A stretch of DNA of 7,601 nt, from the NCBI GenBank assembly GCA_030633635.1, contig DAOVSA010000026.1, forward strand, positions 1 through 7,601. Direction: 5' to 3'. This DNA comes from Candidatus Altarchaeota archaeon. GTDB taxonomy: Archaea > Altiarchaeota > Altiarchaeia > IMC4 > DAOVSA01. The first letter of the stretch is position 1. Each line of letters opens with the position of its first letter. Both the position numbers and the translations under genes were made by a program. Shown here in pieces: positions 1 to 6,430 of the stretch. Under the pieces are notes generated by a model. It was not told the origin of the DNA and made no database searches. It worked only from the letters and a program-made list of their open reading frames with translations.

Positions 1-1476
1 TATTTGTATGGTTTGATCCACATAATCTGTTTTTTTAACTGTTATTTCATGCACTCTTACCTCATTTAAGTTTAAGATGAAACTCCCGTCAGAATTGGTC
101 GTACCGAAAGAAATTCCATCGACGCGAACCTCTGCATCGCTCACCGGTTGAGTGGTTTTATCTGTAACAGTAATGGTTATGTTGTCATCTACGGTCGGAC
201 TTTCAGGTGAGAAAGTAACTTCAAGTCCCTTGCCCCCGACAATAAAGGTTTTATCCCTTGGAGTACTATAACCCTCCGCCGAAACCTTTACCGTATGAGT
301 CCCAAGGGTAGCGGGCATATACGTGTACTCTCCTGTAGAAGCGATAACAGGGGTTTCCGCAACACCATCTGGTTTTACTATAGTTATTTTTGCATCCTCC
401 AAGAGTGTTTGATCGGATTTTTTCACCGAGATAAGCACGGGTTCGCCGATTATCGGATTTGCCGGGGTGATCGTAACAACCGGTGTGGGTTTTGTAGTAA
501 CCATTAGTGATGTAAGTGGTGCATCCTTATAATCATCTTTGGTTACCATTAACTCATAATCCCCCGCCTCATTTATGGTAAATGCGATATATCCCCCGGA
601 ATTTGCTGTATAGGACTCGTATGTTGTCTTACCGTTCACTACCATAATCGCACCTGGAACCTTAATACCTCTCTCATCAACAATTTTCACGATTATCTCA
701 TCACCAACCATTGGCTCAGAGGGTGAAATACTCTCTATTACAAGTTCATGCATGATTTCAAATGTTTTTATTACCCTGCAGTAGTTATTTTTCCATATAT
801 ACACGTTGTATTTGCCGTATGGGTCGTCCTCGAATTCATCCTCTGTGGATGGCGTAAGATCCACATAACCATCATCGTTAGTTTTATCGGACCATGAATC
901 ATCATCATCATCCCATTCGTCATCATTACCTAGGTTCGTAACCACGACATCTACATCCTCAAACTCATCATTACTATCATCATAGACAGTTATCTTGATT
1001 TCATCGTCTGCTTTTGGACTTTCTGGAGTTATATCTGTCTTATCAAAGTATTTTCCATCGAAAAGATCTAATGTATCCTCCATAGAATCTGTCTCAAAGT
1101 CATCGCCAGATACTTTTACCTTTATTTTGTGCTTGGCACATTCGTAACCCAGACCTATAGAATCCCATACATCATTAAAACTGCCAGTACTTAGATCGAT
1201 TGTTGTAGTCGCACCAGAAGTTAGATCTATAGGTGCATCTATCTCCTCTACTAGGATTCCATCGTCATACACCTTTATGGTGATGGTTCCACTCACATTA
1301 TAATTTTCACAATTTTTGAGTTTTACATGTAGTGTGGCAGAGTCCCCAGGATCATCGCCCTCGGTCCTTGTTAACTCCGTTATTTCCACCTCATGATCTG
1401 CACACACAGAGCTGATCATCCCGACGATCAGAATGGATGCTAAAATCAGTCCCAATATGAATGGTCTTGAATTCAT
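1..1476 (-). CDS. Secreted/surface protein with CARDB-like and Ig-like repeats (C-terminus beyond left edge)
   Basis: An ATG at 1476 opens a frame that runs without a stop to base 1, giving 492 codons; the C-terminus lies outside the window. Residues 1-26 look like a signal peptide, with a hydrophobic core and cleavage plausible after VCA. Residues about 27-132 resemble a CARDB-type adhesion domain, with Cys56 and Cys113 as a possible disulfide. Residues about 140-235 are an Ig-like domain interrupted by a very acidic Asp-rich stretch. Residues about 245-330, 332-412 and 420-492+ are further Ig-like or carboxypeptidase-regulatory-like beta-sandwich repeats. The last 160 residues are clearly paralogous to the upstream gene at 1605-3329: I count 91 of 140 identical residues by hand. 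There is no Shine-Dalgarno before the start. A C-terminal membrane anchor like that of the paralogue is expected but not visible. It probably acts as an S-layer-associated or adhesive exoprotein; the ligand is unknown. Confidence 0.85.
   Translation of the reverse strand, partial: MNSRPFILGLILASILIVGMISSVCADHEVEITELTRTEGDDPGDSATLHVKLKNCENYNVSGTITIKVYDDGILVEEIDAPIDLTSGATTTIDLSTGSFNDVWDSIGLGYECAKHKIKVKVSGDDFETDSMEDTLDLFDGKYFDKTDITPESPKADDEIKITVYDDSNDEFEDVDVVVTNLGNDDEWDDDDDSWSDKTNDDGYVDLTPSTEDEFEDDPYGKYNVYIWKNNYCRVIKTFEIMHELVIESISPSEPMVGDEIIVKIVDERGIKVPGAIMVVNGKTTYESYTANSGGYIAFTINEAGDYELMVTKDDYKDAPLTSLMVTTKPTPVVTITPANPIIGEPVLISVKKSDQTLLEDAKITIVKPDGVAETPVIASTGEYTYMPATLGTHTVKVSAEGYSTPRDKTFIVGGKGLEVTFSPESPTVDDNITITVTDKTTQPVSDAEVRVDGISFGTTNSDGSFILNLNEVRVHEITVKKTDYVDQTIQI
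61..480. repeat. Paralogous direct repeat, copy 1 (partner 2331-2750)
   Basis: This coding block aligns with 2331-2750 at a constant offset of 2270 bp with no indel. Hand comparison of two 60-bp segments gives 44/60 (61-120) and 39/60 (421-480) identical bases. The encoded proteins share 91 of 140 residues. This is an old gene or domain duplication, not a recent or mobile repeat. Confidence 0.85.
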
Positions 1477-1516
1477 TTTTCGTAAATTTCATAGATTAAT
1501 TGTTTCAATTTAATCT

Positions 1517-1530
1517 GGAATTAAAAAGTT
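1517..1530 (-). promoter_or_regulatory. Candidate TATA-box promoter of the downstream surface-protein gene
   Basis: The 128-bp gap 1477-1604 between the two surface-protein genes is very AT-rich. On the minus strand, TTTTTAA at 1521-1527 lies about 48 nt before the ATG, which would place transcription start near 1497. The same heptamer sits at the right distance before the tRNA operon at 6701-6707, which gives some support. The gap also holds a pyrimidine-rich, T-rich tract (about 1541-1576, minus sense) that could terminate the upstream gene. Within it, ATAGGAGTAATA and ATAGGAATAATA (1551-1562 and 1565-1576, plus sense) form a small imperfect direct repeat. Co-transcription from the upstream gene is the alternative. 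Confidence 0.3.
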
Positions 1531-1604
1531 AATTAGATAACTAAAAATAAATAGGAGTAATAAGATAGGAATAATAATTATAATATTTGGGGTATCAACG
1601 ATCT

Positions 1605-3329
1605 TTACTTCCCTTTGAAACTGTATGCGGGGGTTTCCTTCTTGTCGAGCCCATATTTAGCTTCTTTACTCACCTTATATCCTTTACCTCCTTCTTTCTG
1701 CTGGATAAAGTGACGTATCCCGATTATCGCAGCAAATATGATTATGGCAAATCCGGAGCCCAATAATCCAAAATTTCTGATTTTCTTTACCTCTACAGTT
1801 CTCTCAAGGTTTCCATAGTACTTTTTACTCACATAAACCCCATAGTTTCCTTCTTTGTCGATTTCCACCAGAAAATTTCCATATTTATCCGTTACCCCGG
1901 ATTTTTCCTTGCCCCCTGGGGTTTTTATCACAATCGTAGCATTTTCTACTATTTTTTCGTAGGAAGTGACCCTGACAATTAATCTATCTTCATCTATCCG
2001 GGTGTCTATATCCAACGGGATCGAATTGACCTTAAATCCGGCGATGGCATCAGTATATCCTGACTTGGTTGCAGAGATACTGTATTTTCCGAGAAACTTT
2101 GGGGTGAACGTATAATTCACATCAACTACAGATATTGTTCCATTTGGCATCGTTATGTCGATATTAGCAGTTATAGGGTCTCCCTTGCTATCGAATACGC
2201 CCAGGAATATGGATTGATGGATTTCTATCTCTGTATGATTTAGGTTTAGGGATAATATTCCGATAGGAGTTATTTCCATGGTCTGTTCCATGTGTCCAAA
2301 CAATCTAACCAGAATTCCATATTTTCTGGGCTCATCTAAGTTTAGAATTAATCTGCCATCGGAATCGGTCGTGCCGAGTAGAACCCCATCGACGTAAATC
2401 TCTGCATCATGCATTGGATACTTTGTTTTATTCGTAACAATGAAGGTAATGTTGTCACTCACAGTTGGGTTCTCCGGTGAGAAAGTGACTTCAAATTCCT
2501 TTCCCCTAGTGGCGAAGGTTTTATCCTCCGGGGCGATATAATCCTCTACCGAAACCTTTACAGTATAGGTTCCCATGATTGTTGGGATATACGTATACTC
2601 TCCTGTGGGAGAGATAACAGTTGGTTCTGCCACGGTATTTGGTTTTATTACGGTTATCAGTACATCCTCTAAAAGTGTTTGATCGGTTTTCTTCACAGAT
2701 ATAGTAACTGGTTCCCCAAGCATTGGATTTACAGGAGTTATTGTGACGGTCGGGGTGGGTTTTTCAGAAACCGTAAGCGATCTATTTAACTCCCATGATT
2801 GGTATCCCAAAACCCGTATGAGATACGTACCGGGTTTAGTCAAAGTGATATTTACATAACCGCCCGGGCTCACTATCGGGGCATTCTCACCAGTGAAATT
2901 CTCCGGCCCTGTTATGAGAACACCAGCACCTTTAGAAACAATAAATTCTATTGCATCGCCTATTTGTGGATTTTGCGGTTTTATAGAGATAATCCGGACC
3001 TCATGCTTGGCTTCAAATGTGGCACTGCCATGATAATTTGTGGTATCTATATCTATCTCGTATTTACCGAATATCGTGGGTGTGAATGTTAAAATACCCA
3101 TATCAGTGCTTTCAGACTCTATTTTACCATTGGGCATCTTGATATCAACATAGATCCTCTCGATTATTATCCCGCCGCTCTCATCTGTGAAGGTTATATC
3201 GACTGGTTTATTTACAACCGCCATCTCTGGACTCACCGATATGGTAACATCCGTGGTATCTCCAAATGCTATGGGCGAGATAATTGAAATCAAAACCGCA
3301 ATAATAAGGATTAAATATCTGAATTTCAT
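1605..3329 (-). CDS. Membrane-anchored surface protein with six Ig-like repeats
   Basis: This is a 574-residue type I membrane protein facing outward. Residues 1-23 form a signal peptide. Six beta-sandwich repeats follow at about 27-105, 110-187, 193-273, 278-354, 358-435 and 438-515. Residues 519-538 are a transmembrane helix, followed by a Lys-rich cytoplasmic tail of about 36 residues. Repeats 1, 3 and 5 share a pattern: a MPNG or KPN turn, then T(F/Y)xPxxxGxY (for example MPNGKI at 65-70 and MPNGTI at 394-399). Repeats 4 and 6 instead resemble carboxypeptidase-regulatory-like domains, with GTTDSDGRL at 319-327 and GVTDKYGNF at 478-486. Several N-x-S/T sites suggest glycosylation. Repeats 2-4 match the downstream paralogue in order. 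The likely role is an envelope, adhesive or S-layer-associated protein; no catalytic motif is visible. The start at 3329 is the only ATG that gives a signal peptide, and it lacks a Shine-Dalgarno sequence. Confidence 0.88.
   Translation of the reverse strand: MKFRYLILIIAVLISIISPIAFGDTTDVTISVSPEMAVVNKPVDITFTDESGGIIIERIYVDIKMPNGKIESESTDMGILTFTPTIFGKYEIDIDTTNYHGSATFEAKHEVRIISIKPQNPQIGDAIEFIVSKGAGVLITGPENFTGENAPIVSPGGYVNITLTKPGTYLIRVLGYQSWELNRSLTVSEKPTPTVTITPVNPMLGEPVTISVKKTDQTLLEDVLITVIKPNTVAEPTVISPTGEYTYIPTIMGTYTVKVSVEDYIAPEDKTFATRGKEFEVTFSPENPTVSDNITFIVTNKTKYPMHDAEIYVDGVLLGTTDSDGRLILNLDEPRKYGILVRLFGHMEQTMEITPIGILSLNLNHTEIEIHQSIFLGVFDSKGDPITANIDITMPNGTISVVDVNYTFTPKFLGKYSISATKSGYTDAIAGFKVNSIPLDIDTRIDEDRLIVRVTSYEKIVENATIVIKTPGGKEKSGVTDKYGNFLVEIDKEGNYGVYVSKKYYGNLERTVEVKKIRNFGLLGSGFAIIIFAAIIGIRHFIQQKEGGKGYKVSKEAKYGLDKKETPAYSFKGK
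2331..2750. repeat. Paralogous direct repeat, copy 2 (partner 61-480)
   Basis: This is the second copy of the block, lying in repeats 3-4 of the complete surface-protein gene. Identical cores in the encoded proteins include DQTLLED, TGEYTY, DKTF and EVTFSPE. Confidence 0.85.
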
Positions 3330-3351
3330 CTTTTATTAAATTTTATTTCAT

Positions 3352-3361
3352 TCTTTAAATA
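3352..3361. promoter_or_regulatory. Shared TATA element of a divergent promoter
   Basis: The 71-bp gap 3330-3400 separates two divergent starts. The element TTTAAATA at 3354-3361 (plus), read as TATTTAAAG on the minus strand, works in either direction. Its centre is about 43 nt before the plus-strand ATG at 3401, giving a leader of about 16 nt. It is about 28 nt before the minus-strand ATG at 3329, which predicts a leaderless mRNA for the surface protein. Neither start has a Shine-Dalgarno. The assignment rests on spacing and base composition only. Confidence 0.5.
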
Positions 3362-3400
3362 AAAATAGAAAGGGAATTAAAACCTAGTAAACCCCATAAA

Positions 3401-4234
3401 ATGTGCTCAAAAAAACCAAAATCCTTGAAAGAAGCATTAAATGATAAGCTAAGCCCGGAGAAATTGAAATTGGTCCCGAGATCCTGGGATATAGTAGGGG
3501 ATATCGCCATACTCGACATTCCAATACAGCTGGATGATGAGAAAGAGTTGATAGGAAATACCCTGCTAAATACCTTCAAGCCTATCCGGGTCGTGGTAAA
3601 TAAACTGAGTGAGGTGAAAACAGAATACAGGACGAGAAAGTTTGAAATAATCGCTGGTGAGGATAGAACCGAGACCATATATCGTGAATATGAGTGCAGA
3701 TACAAGCTTGATATCGAGGGGGCTTATTTCTCACCCAGATTGGGGACTGAACGAATTAGAATCGCCAACCAGGTCAAAGCCGATGAGAGGGTACTGGTTA
3801 TGTTTGCAGGCATTGGTTTCTATCCAGTACTAATCGCAAAAAAATCAAATGCCGAGGTTTATGGAATAGAACTCAATCCAGTGGCGTTTGGGTATATGGA
3901 AGAAAACATACGATTGAATAAAGTCAGTGTAACCCCGATTCAGGGCGATGTCAGGAAAAAGACCTCGGATTTAGGTAAATTTGATAGAGTGGTGATGCCC
4001 CTGCCAAAAGACGCCGAAAATTTCTTAGATATTTCTTTACCAGCACTAAAAGATGATGGAATAATTCATTTTTACGATTTTGCCAGAAACGGTGAAGAAA
4101 CAACTAAAAAGGTCGAGAAAATTTGCCTAGAACTTGGTTATGAGACCAAAATTCTAGATGTTGTAAGATGTGGTTCCTACTCCCCAGCTTTGAGTAGATT
4201 TTGTACTGATTTTATGATCTATCGGCCGATTTAA
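3401..4234 (+). CDS. Trm5-family class I SAM-dependent tRNA methyltransferase
   Basis: This 277-residue protein is of the archaeal Trm5/COG2520 type. That family methylates N1 of G37 next to the tRNA anticodon (m1G37), which guards the reading frame; some archaeal members act in wyosine synthesis. Visible marks are RSWDIVGDIAIL at 27-38, REYECRYKLD at 95-104, YFSPRLGTERIRIA at 109-122, the SAM-binding VMFAGIG at 133-139, GIELNP at 155-160, MPLPK at 199-203, and HFYDFARN at 223-230. The usual N-terminal D1 domain of Methanocaldococcus-type Trm5 (about 336 residues, from memory) is missing, so this is a short form. The catalytic NLP motif appears here as PLP. The start at 3401 is the only ATG after an in-frame stop at 3356-3358. 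The gene's tail overlaps the convergent Lrp gene by 23 bp. Family membership is firm; the exact subtype (Trm5a, b or c) is not. Confidence 0.88.
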   Translation: MCSKKPKSLKEALNDKLSPEKLKLVPRSWDIVGDIAILDIPIQLDDEKELIGNTLLNTFKPIRVVVNKLSEVKTEYRTRKFEIIAGEDRTETIYREYECRYKLDIEGAYFSPRLGTERIRIANQVKADERVLVMFAGIGFYPVLIAKKSNAEVYGIELNPVAFGYMEENIRLNKVSVTPIQGDVRKKTSDLGKFDRVVMPLPKDAENFLDISLPALKDDGIIHFYDFARNGEETTKKVEKICLELGYETKILDVVRCGSYSPALSRFCTDFMIYRPI

Positions 4235-4709
4235 CCAGTTCTTTAACTACTAGCAGTTCTTTAAGTGCATCCTCGTGCATGGTGTGATCAAACTTCACGA
4301 CGTCATGGATCGGATAAACCGACATCTCATGACCATTTAACTTCATCAGAAACTTTTCCAAACCATCATGCACGGTGTGATTTGGAACAACGGTTTTAAC
4401 TATCACCTTACCGTCAACTGTGCGAAAAACCTTTCTCGCCTCATTAAACTTTGATATCTCAATTGCAACCTTTTTTGATTGTGATGGTGGTGTATTTATA
4501 ATTACATACCCAATCTGGAAACCGATTTCGTGTGGATGAATAACTGCGGAGAACTTCTTAATTACCCCTTGATCCATGAGCCGATTCACTCGCGTGAAAA
4601 TCGTGGTATGAGGGACATCCAATTTCCTTCCTAGTTCACGAAAACTCATCCTTCCATCATCCTGCAGATGTTTAATTATCTCAAGATCCAGTTTGTCGAT
4701 TCTTTTCAT
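4212..4709 (-). CDS. Lrp/AsnC-family transcriptional regulator
   Basis: This is a 165-residue feast/famine-type regulator. Residues about 4-50 form the winged helix-turn-helix: LDLEIIKHLQDDGRMSFREL, then GRKLDVPHTTIFTRVNRL with the recognition helix at about 34-44. Residues about 60-142 are the C-terminal alpha/beta domain that in this family forms dimers and octamers and senses small ligands, often amino acids. The length is typical. The promoter region holds two perfect palindromes, at 4723-4742 and 4759-4772, the classic setting for autoregulation. The 3' end overlaps the methyltransferase gene by 23 bp, tail to tail. Its target genes and ligand cannot be read from the sequence. Nearby candidates are its own promoter and perhaps the SRP54 gene, which diverges from the same region. 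Confidence 0.9.
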   Translation of the reverse strand: MKRIDKLDLEIIKHLQDDGRMSFRELGRKLDVPHTTIFTRVNRLMDQGVIKKFSAVIHPHEIGFQIGYVIINTPPSQSKKVAIEISKFNEARKVFRTVDGKVIVKTVVPNHTVHDGLEKFLMKLNGHEMSVYPIHDVVKFDHTMHEDALKELLVVKELVKSADRS

Positions 4710-4722
4710 TTTGAAGTATATG

Positions 4723-4742
4723 TCTAGAAATATATTTCTAGA
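4723..4742. promoter_or_regulatory. Perfect 20-bp palindrome, candidate Lrp operator 1
   Basis: TCTAGAAATATATTTCTAGA equals its own reverse complement over all 20 bases and ends 13 bp before the Lrp-family ATG. Partial symmetry continues outward. The AT core (AAATATAT) could itself act as a TATA box for a near-leaderless transcript; in that case protein bound here would exclude TBP. Its length and symmetry suit a homodimeric HTH regulator. Binding by the adjacent Lrp-type protein is inferred. Confidence 0.6.
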
Positions 4743-4758
4743 TATGTATTACTAATAT

Positions 4759-4772
4759 TGTGAATATTCACA
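4759..4772. promoter_or_regulatory. Perfect 14-bp palindrome, candidate operator 2, next to a TATA-like element
   Basis: TGTGAATATTCACA is perfectly self-complementary. Its centre is 33 bp from the centre of the 4723-4742 palindrome, about three helical turns. Directly beside it lies TATTTAAATG (4771-4780, minus sense), the best TATA match for a longer Lrp transcript starting near 4749. A further 10-bp palindrome, ATATTAATAT, lies at 4778-4787. With that promoter, operator 2 would sit between TATA and the start site, and operator 1 just downstream of the start. Confidence 0.5.
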
Positions 4773-4881
4773 TTTAAATATTAATATATGTATGATAATG
4801 ATTACTGCAGTAGCATAATTGGCGGATTTTCATATCGGAACTTGGGACGTGATTGAGCGTGAATGGGCGGGATTTTGTCAT

Positions 4882-4943
4882 TTGTTGATTTATATCGTTG
4901 TTTTCATAGTATTGTTGATTTATATCGTTGTTTTCATAGTATT
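4882..4943 (+). repeat. Perfect 30-bp tandem duplication carrying a TATA box, upstream of srp54
   Basis: Bases 4882-4911 are repeated exactly at 4912-4941, and the match runs two bases further. Each unit contains GATTTATATCG, so TTTATAT occurs at 4889-4895 and 4919-4925. With usual archaeal spacing, the second box would start transcription near 4949, leaving a leader of about 65 nt before the SRP54 ATG at 5015. The first would start near 4919, inside the second TATA box. The second copy is therefore the more likely main promoter. The stretch 4790-4881 before it has no gene; it holds only a loose repetition of GGCGGATTTTCA (4821-4832) and GGCGGGATTTTGTCA (4866-4880). Confidence 0.7.
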
Positions 4944-5003
4944 TATTATATTCATTGTGTGTGGAAGTTGATTACGAGAAGTGGATTACCAGCTTCGCCC
5001 AAG

Positions 5004-5009
5004 AAGGAG
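5004..5009 (+). promoter_or_regulatory. Shine-Dalgarno sequence fixing the srp54 start
   Basis: AAGGAG sits 5 nt before the ATG at 5015. It is the only convincing ribosome-binding site seen before a start codon in the window. It decides against an in-frame TTG at 4955, which would add 20 residues unlike any SRP54 N-terminus known to me. Confidence 0.75.
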
Positions 5010-5014
5010 TTAAG

Positions 5015-6343
5015 ATGGTAGTTGAAAAACTTGGAACCGGTTTGCAAAATGCGATAAAAAAACTGAGAAAAGCAGTTGTTGTAGATAAAAAAACCGTGCG
5101 GGAATATTTAAAAGAGATTCAGAAGGCATTATTGGTCGCTGATGTTAATGTAAAACTTGTTTTTGATCTTTCTAAGTCAATAGAGGAAAGAAGTTTATTG
5201 GAAAAGCCACCAGGATCCCTGAGCAGGCGGGAAAATTTGATAAAAATAACATACGAGGAGCTGGTGAAACTTCTGGGAACTGGAGATAAACTAAAGGTTT
5301 CTGATGGGGGAAAAATTCTTTTGGTTGGCACACAGGGGAGTGGTAAAACAACAACCGTTGCGAAATTGAGCAGATATTTCCAGCGATCTGGTCTGCATCC
5401 AAGATTAATTTGCGCTGATACGTTTAGACCCGCCGCCTATGATCAATTAAATCAGCTAGCGGCTGAGATTGATATACCATTCTATGGCGAGACCAACGAA
5501 AAAGATTCGTTAAAGATTATTCACAGGGGAATTGCACACTTCAAGGGAAATGGTTTAATCATAATCGATTCTGAGGGCAGACACAGACTTAATGAAGATT
5601 TAATGCAGGATATAAATAGGATCCATGCGGAGATAAAACCGGAAAAGACCCTGCTGGTGTTGGACGGGACAATGGGTCAGGCCGCAGGTGAACATGCTGC
5701 CGCATTTCAAAGTTCTTGTGATGTGGAGGGCATTATCCTGACCAAAATGGATGGAACAGCGAAAGGTGGTGGTGCGTTATCTGCATGTTCTTCCACAAAC
5801 GCCCCGGTCTATTTCATTGGCGTTGGCGAACATATCTCTGATCTCGAGGAATTTGACCCTGAAAGATTTGTATCAAGACTAATAGGCTTTGGTGATCTCC
5901 AGACATTGTTAGAAAAAGCAAAAGAAGTAGAATTTGACGAAAAAGTTGCAAAAAGATTACTAAGCGGTAAATTCGACTTAAATGATATCTACGAGCAGAT
6001 TAGTGAGATGAATAAACTGGGACCACTAAAAAAAGTAATGGAATTACTGCCCTTTGGGGCTCCAGTGCCTAAAGATGCACTGGATGTACAAGAAGAAAAA
6101 TTAAAACGATTTAAGATAGCTATGGACTCTATGACCCCTGAAGAGATGTCCAACCCAGAGATGATAAAAAAATCAAGAATTGAAAGAATAGCACGCGGTT
6201 CTGGAACCAAACCAGAGGATGTCAGGGAACTGTTAAAGTATCATAAGCAAATGAAGAAATTGATGAAGAATGTGGGTAGTGGAAAAAAGATGGAGAGATT
6301 CATGAAGAAACTGGGTATGGGCAGCTTTGAGGGATTGGGGTAG
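5015..6343 (+). CDS. srp54: Signal recognition particle 54 kDa GTPase subunit SRP54
   Basis: From the ATG at 5015 the protein has 442 residues, the normal archaeal length. It binds 7S SRP RNA and signal sequences of nascent chains and docks with FtsY in a GTP-dependent way. The N domain spans 1-95 (MVVEKLGTGL, ALLVADVNVKLV at 38-49). The G domain has G1 GTQGSGKT at 105-112, G2 DTFRPAAYDQL at 135-145, G3 DSEGRH at 185-190, G4 TKMD at 243-246 followed by GTAKGGGALS, and G5 GVGEH at 269-273. The Met-rich M domain spans about 300-430, with the RNA-binding SRIERIARGSGTKPEDV at 387-403. The one oddity is G3: the usual DTAGR is DSEGR here, although the general DxxG is kept. The start is supported by AAGGAG at 5004-5009 and by the N-terminus. 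Transcription probably comes from the duplicated TATA region at 4882-4943. The gene stands alone and converges with the tRNA operon. Confidence 0.96.
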   Translation: MVVEKLGTGLQNAIKKLRKAVVVDKKTVREYLKEIQKALLVADVNVKLVFDLSKSIEERSLLEKPPGSLSRRENLIKITYEELVKLLGTGDKLKVSDGGKILLVGTQGSGKTTTVAKLSRYFQRSGLHPRLICADTFRPAAYDQLNQLAAEIDIPFYGETNEKDSLKIIHRGIAHFKGNGLIIIDSEGRHRLNEDLMQDINRIHAEIKPEKTLLVLDGTMGQAAGEHAAAFQSSCDVEGIILTKMDGTAKGGGALSACSSTNAPVYFIGVGEHISDLEEFDPERFVSRLIGFGDLQTLLEKAKEVEFDEKVAKRLLSGKFDLNDIYEQISEMNKLGPLKKVMELLPFGAPVPKDALDVQEEKLKRFKIAMDSMTPEEMSNPEMIKKSRIERIARGSGTKPEDVRELLKYHKQMKKLMKNVGSGKKMERFMKKLGMGSFEGLG

Positions 6344-6430
6344 GTCCCATTTGATTTGAACACAGACACTCTACCTTATCAACCCACGGATTTGAATAAA
6401 TTTGGATTGGTCGATACCCCTTTTGATCAT

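Noticed and set aside
2799..3092. A 97-codon plus-strand frame inside the complete surface-protein gene (and a 70-codon one at 295-507 in its paralogue)
   Set aside because: Both are shadows of Ig-repeat coding sequence on the other strand, without motifs or promoter signals.
3355..3705. A 116-codon minus-strand frame over the start of the methyltransferase gene
   Set aside because: It is antisense to conserved Trm5 motifs and shows no domain of its own.
4882..4943. Possible CRISPR or mini-array reading of the 30-bp repeat
   Set aside because: The units abut directly without spacers and there are only two. A simple tandem duplication of a promoter explains it.
5119..5402. Short minus-strand frames inside srp54
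   Set aside because: They are antisense to conserved SRP54 N and G domains.
6344..6420. tRNA-like fragments on the minus strand (GTTCAAATC resembling a T loop, GGTAGAGTG resembling a D arm)
   Set aside because: I could not build a cloverleaf: the acceptor and anticodon stems do not pair. It may be a decayed tRNA piece, but chance is equally likely.
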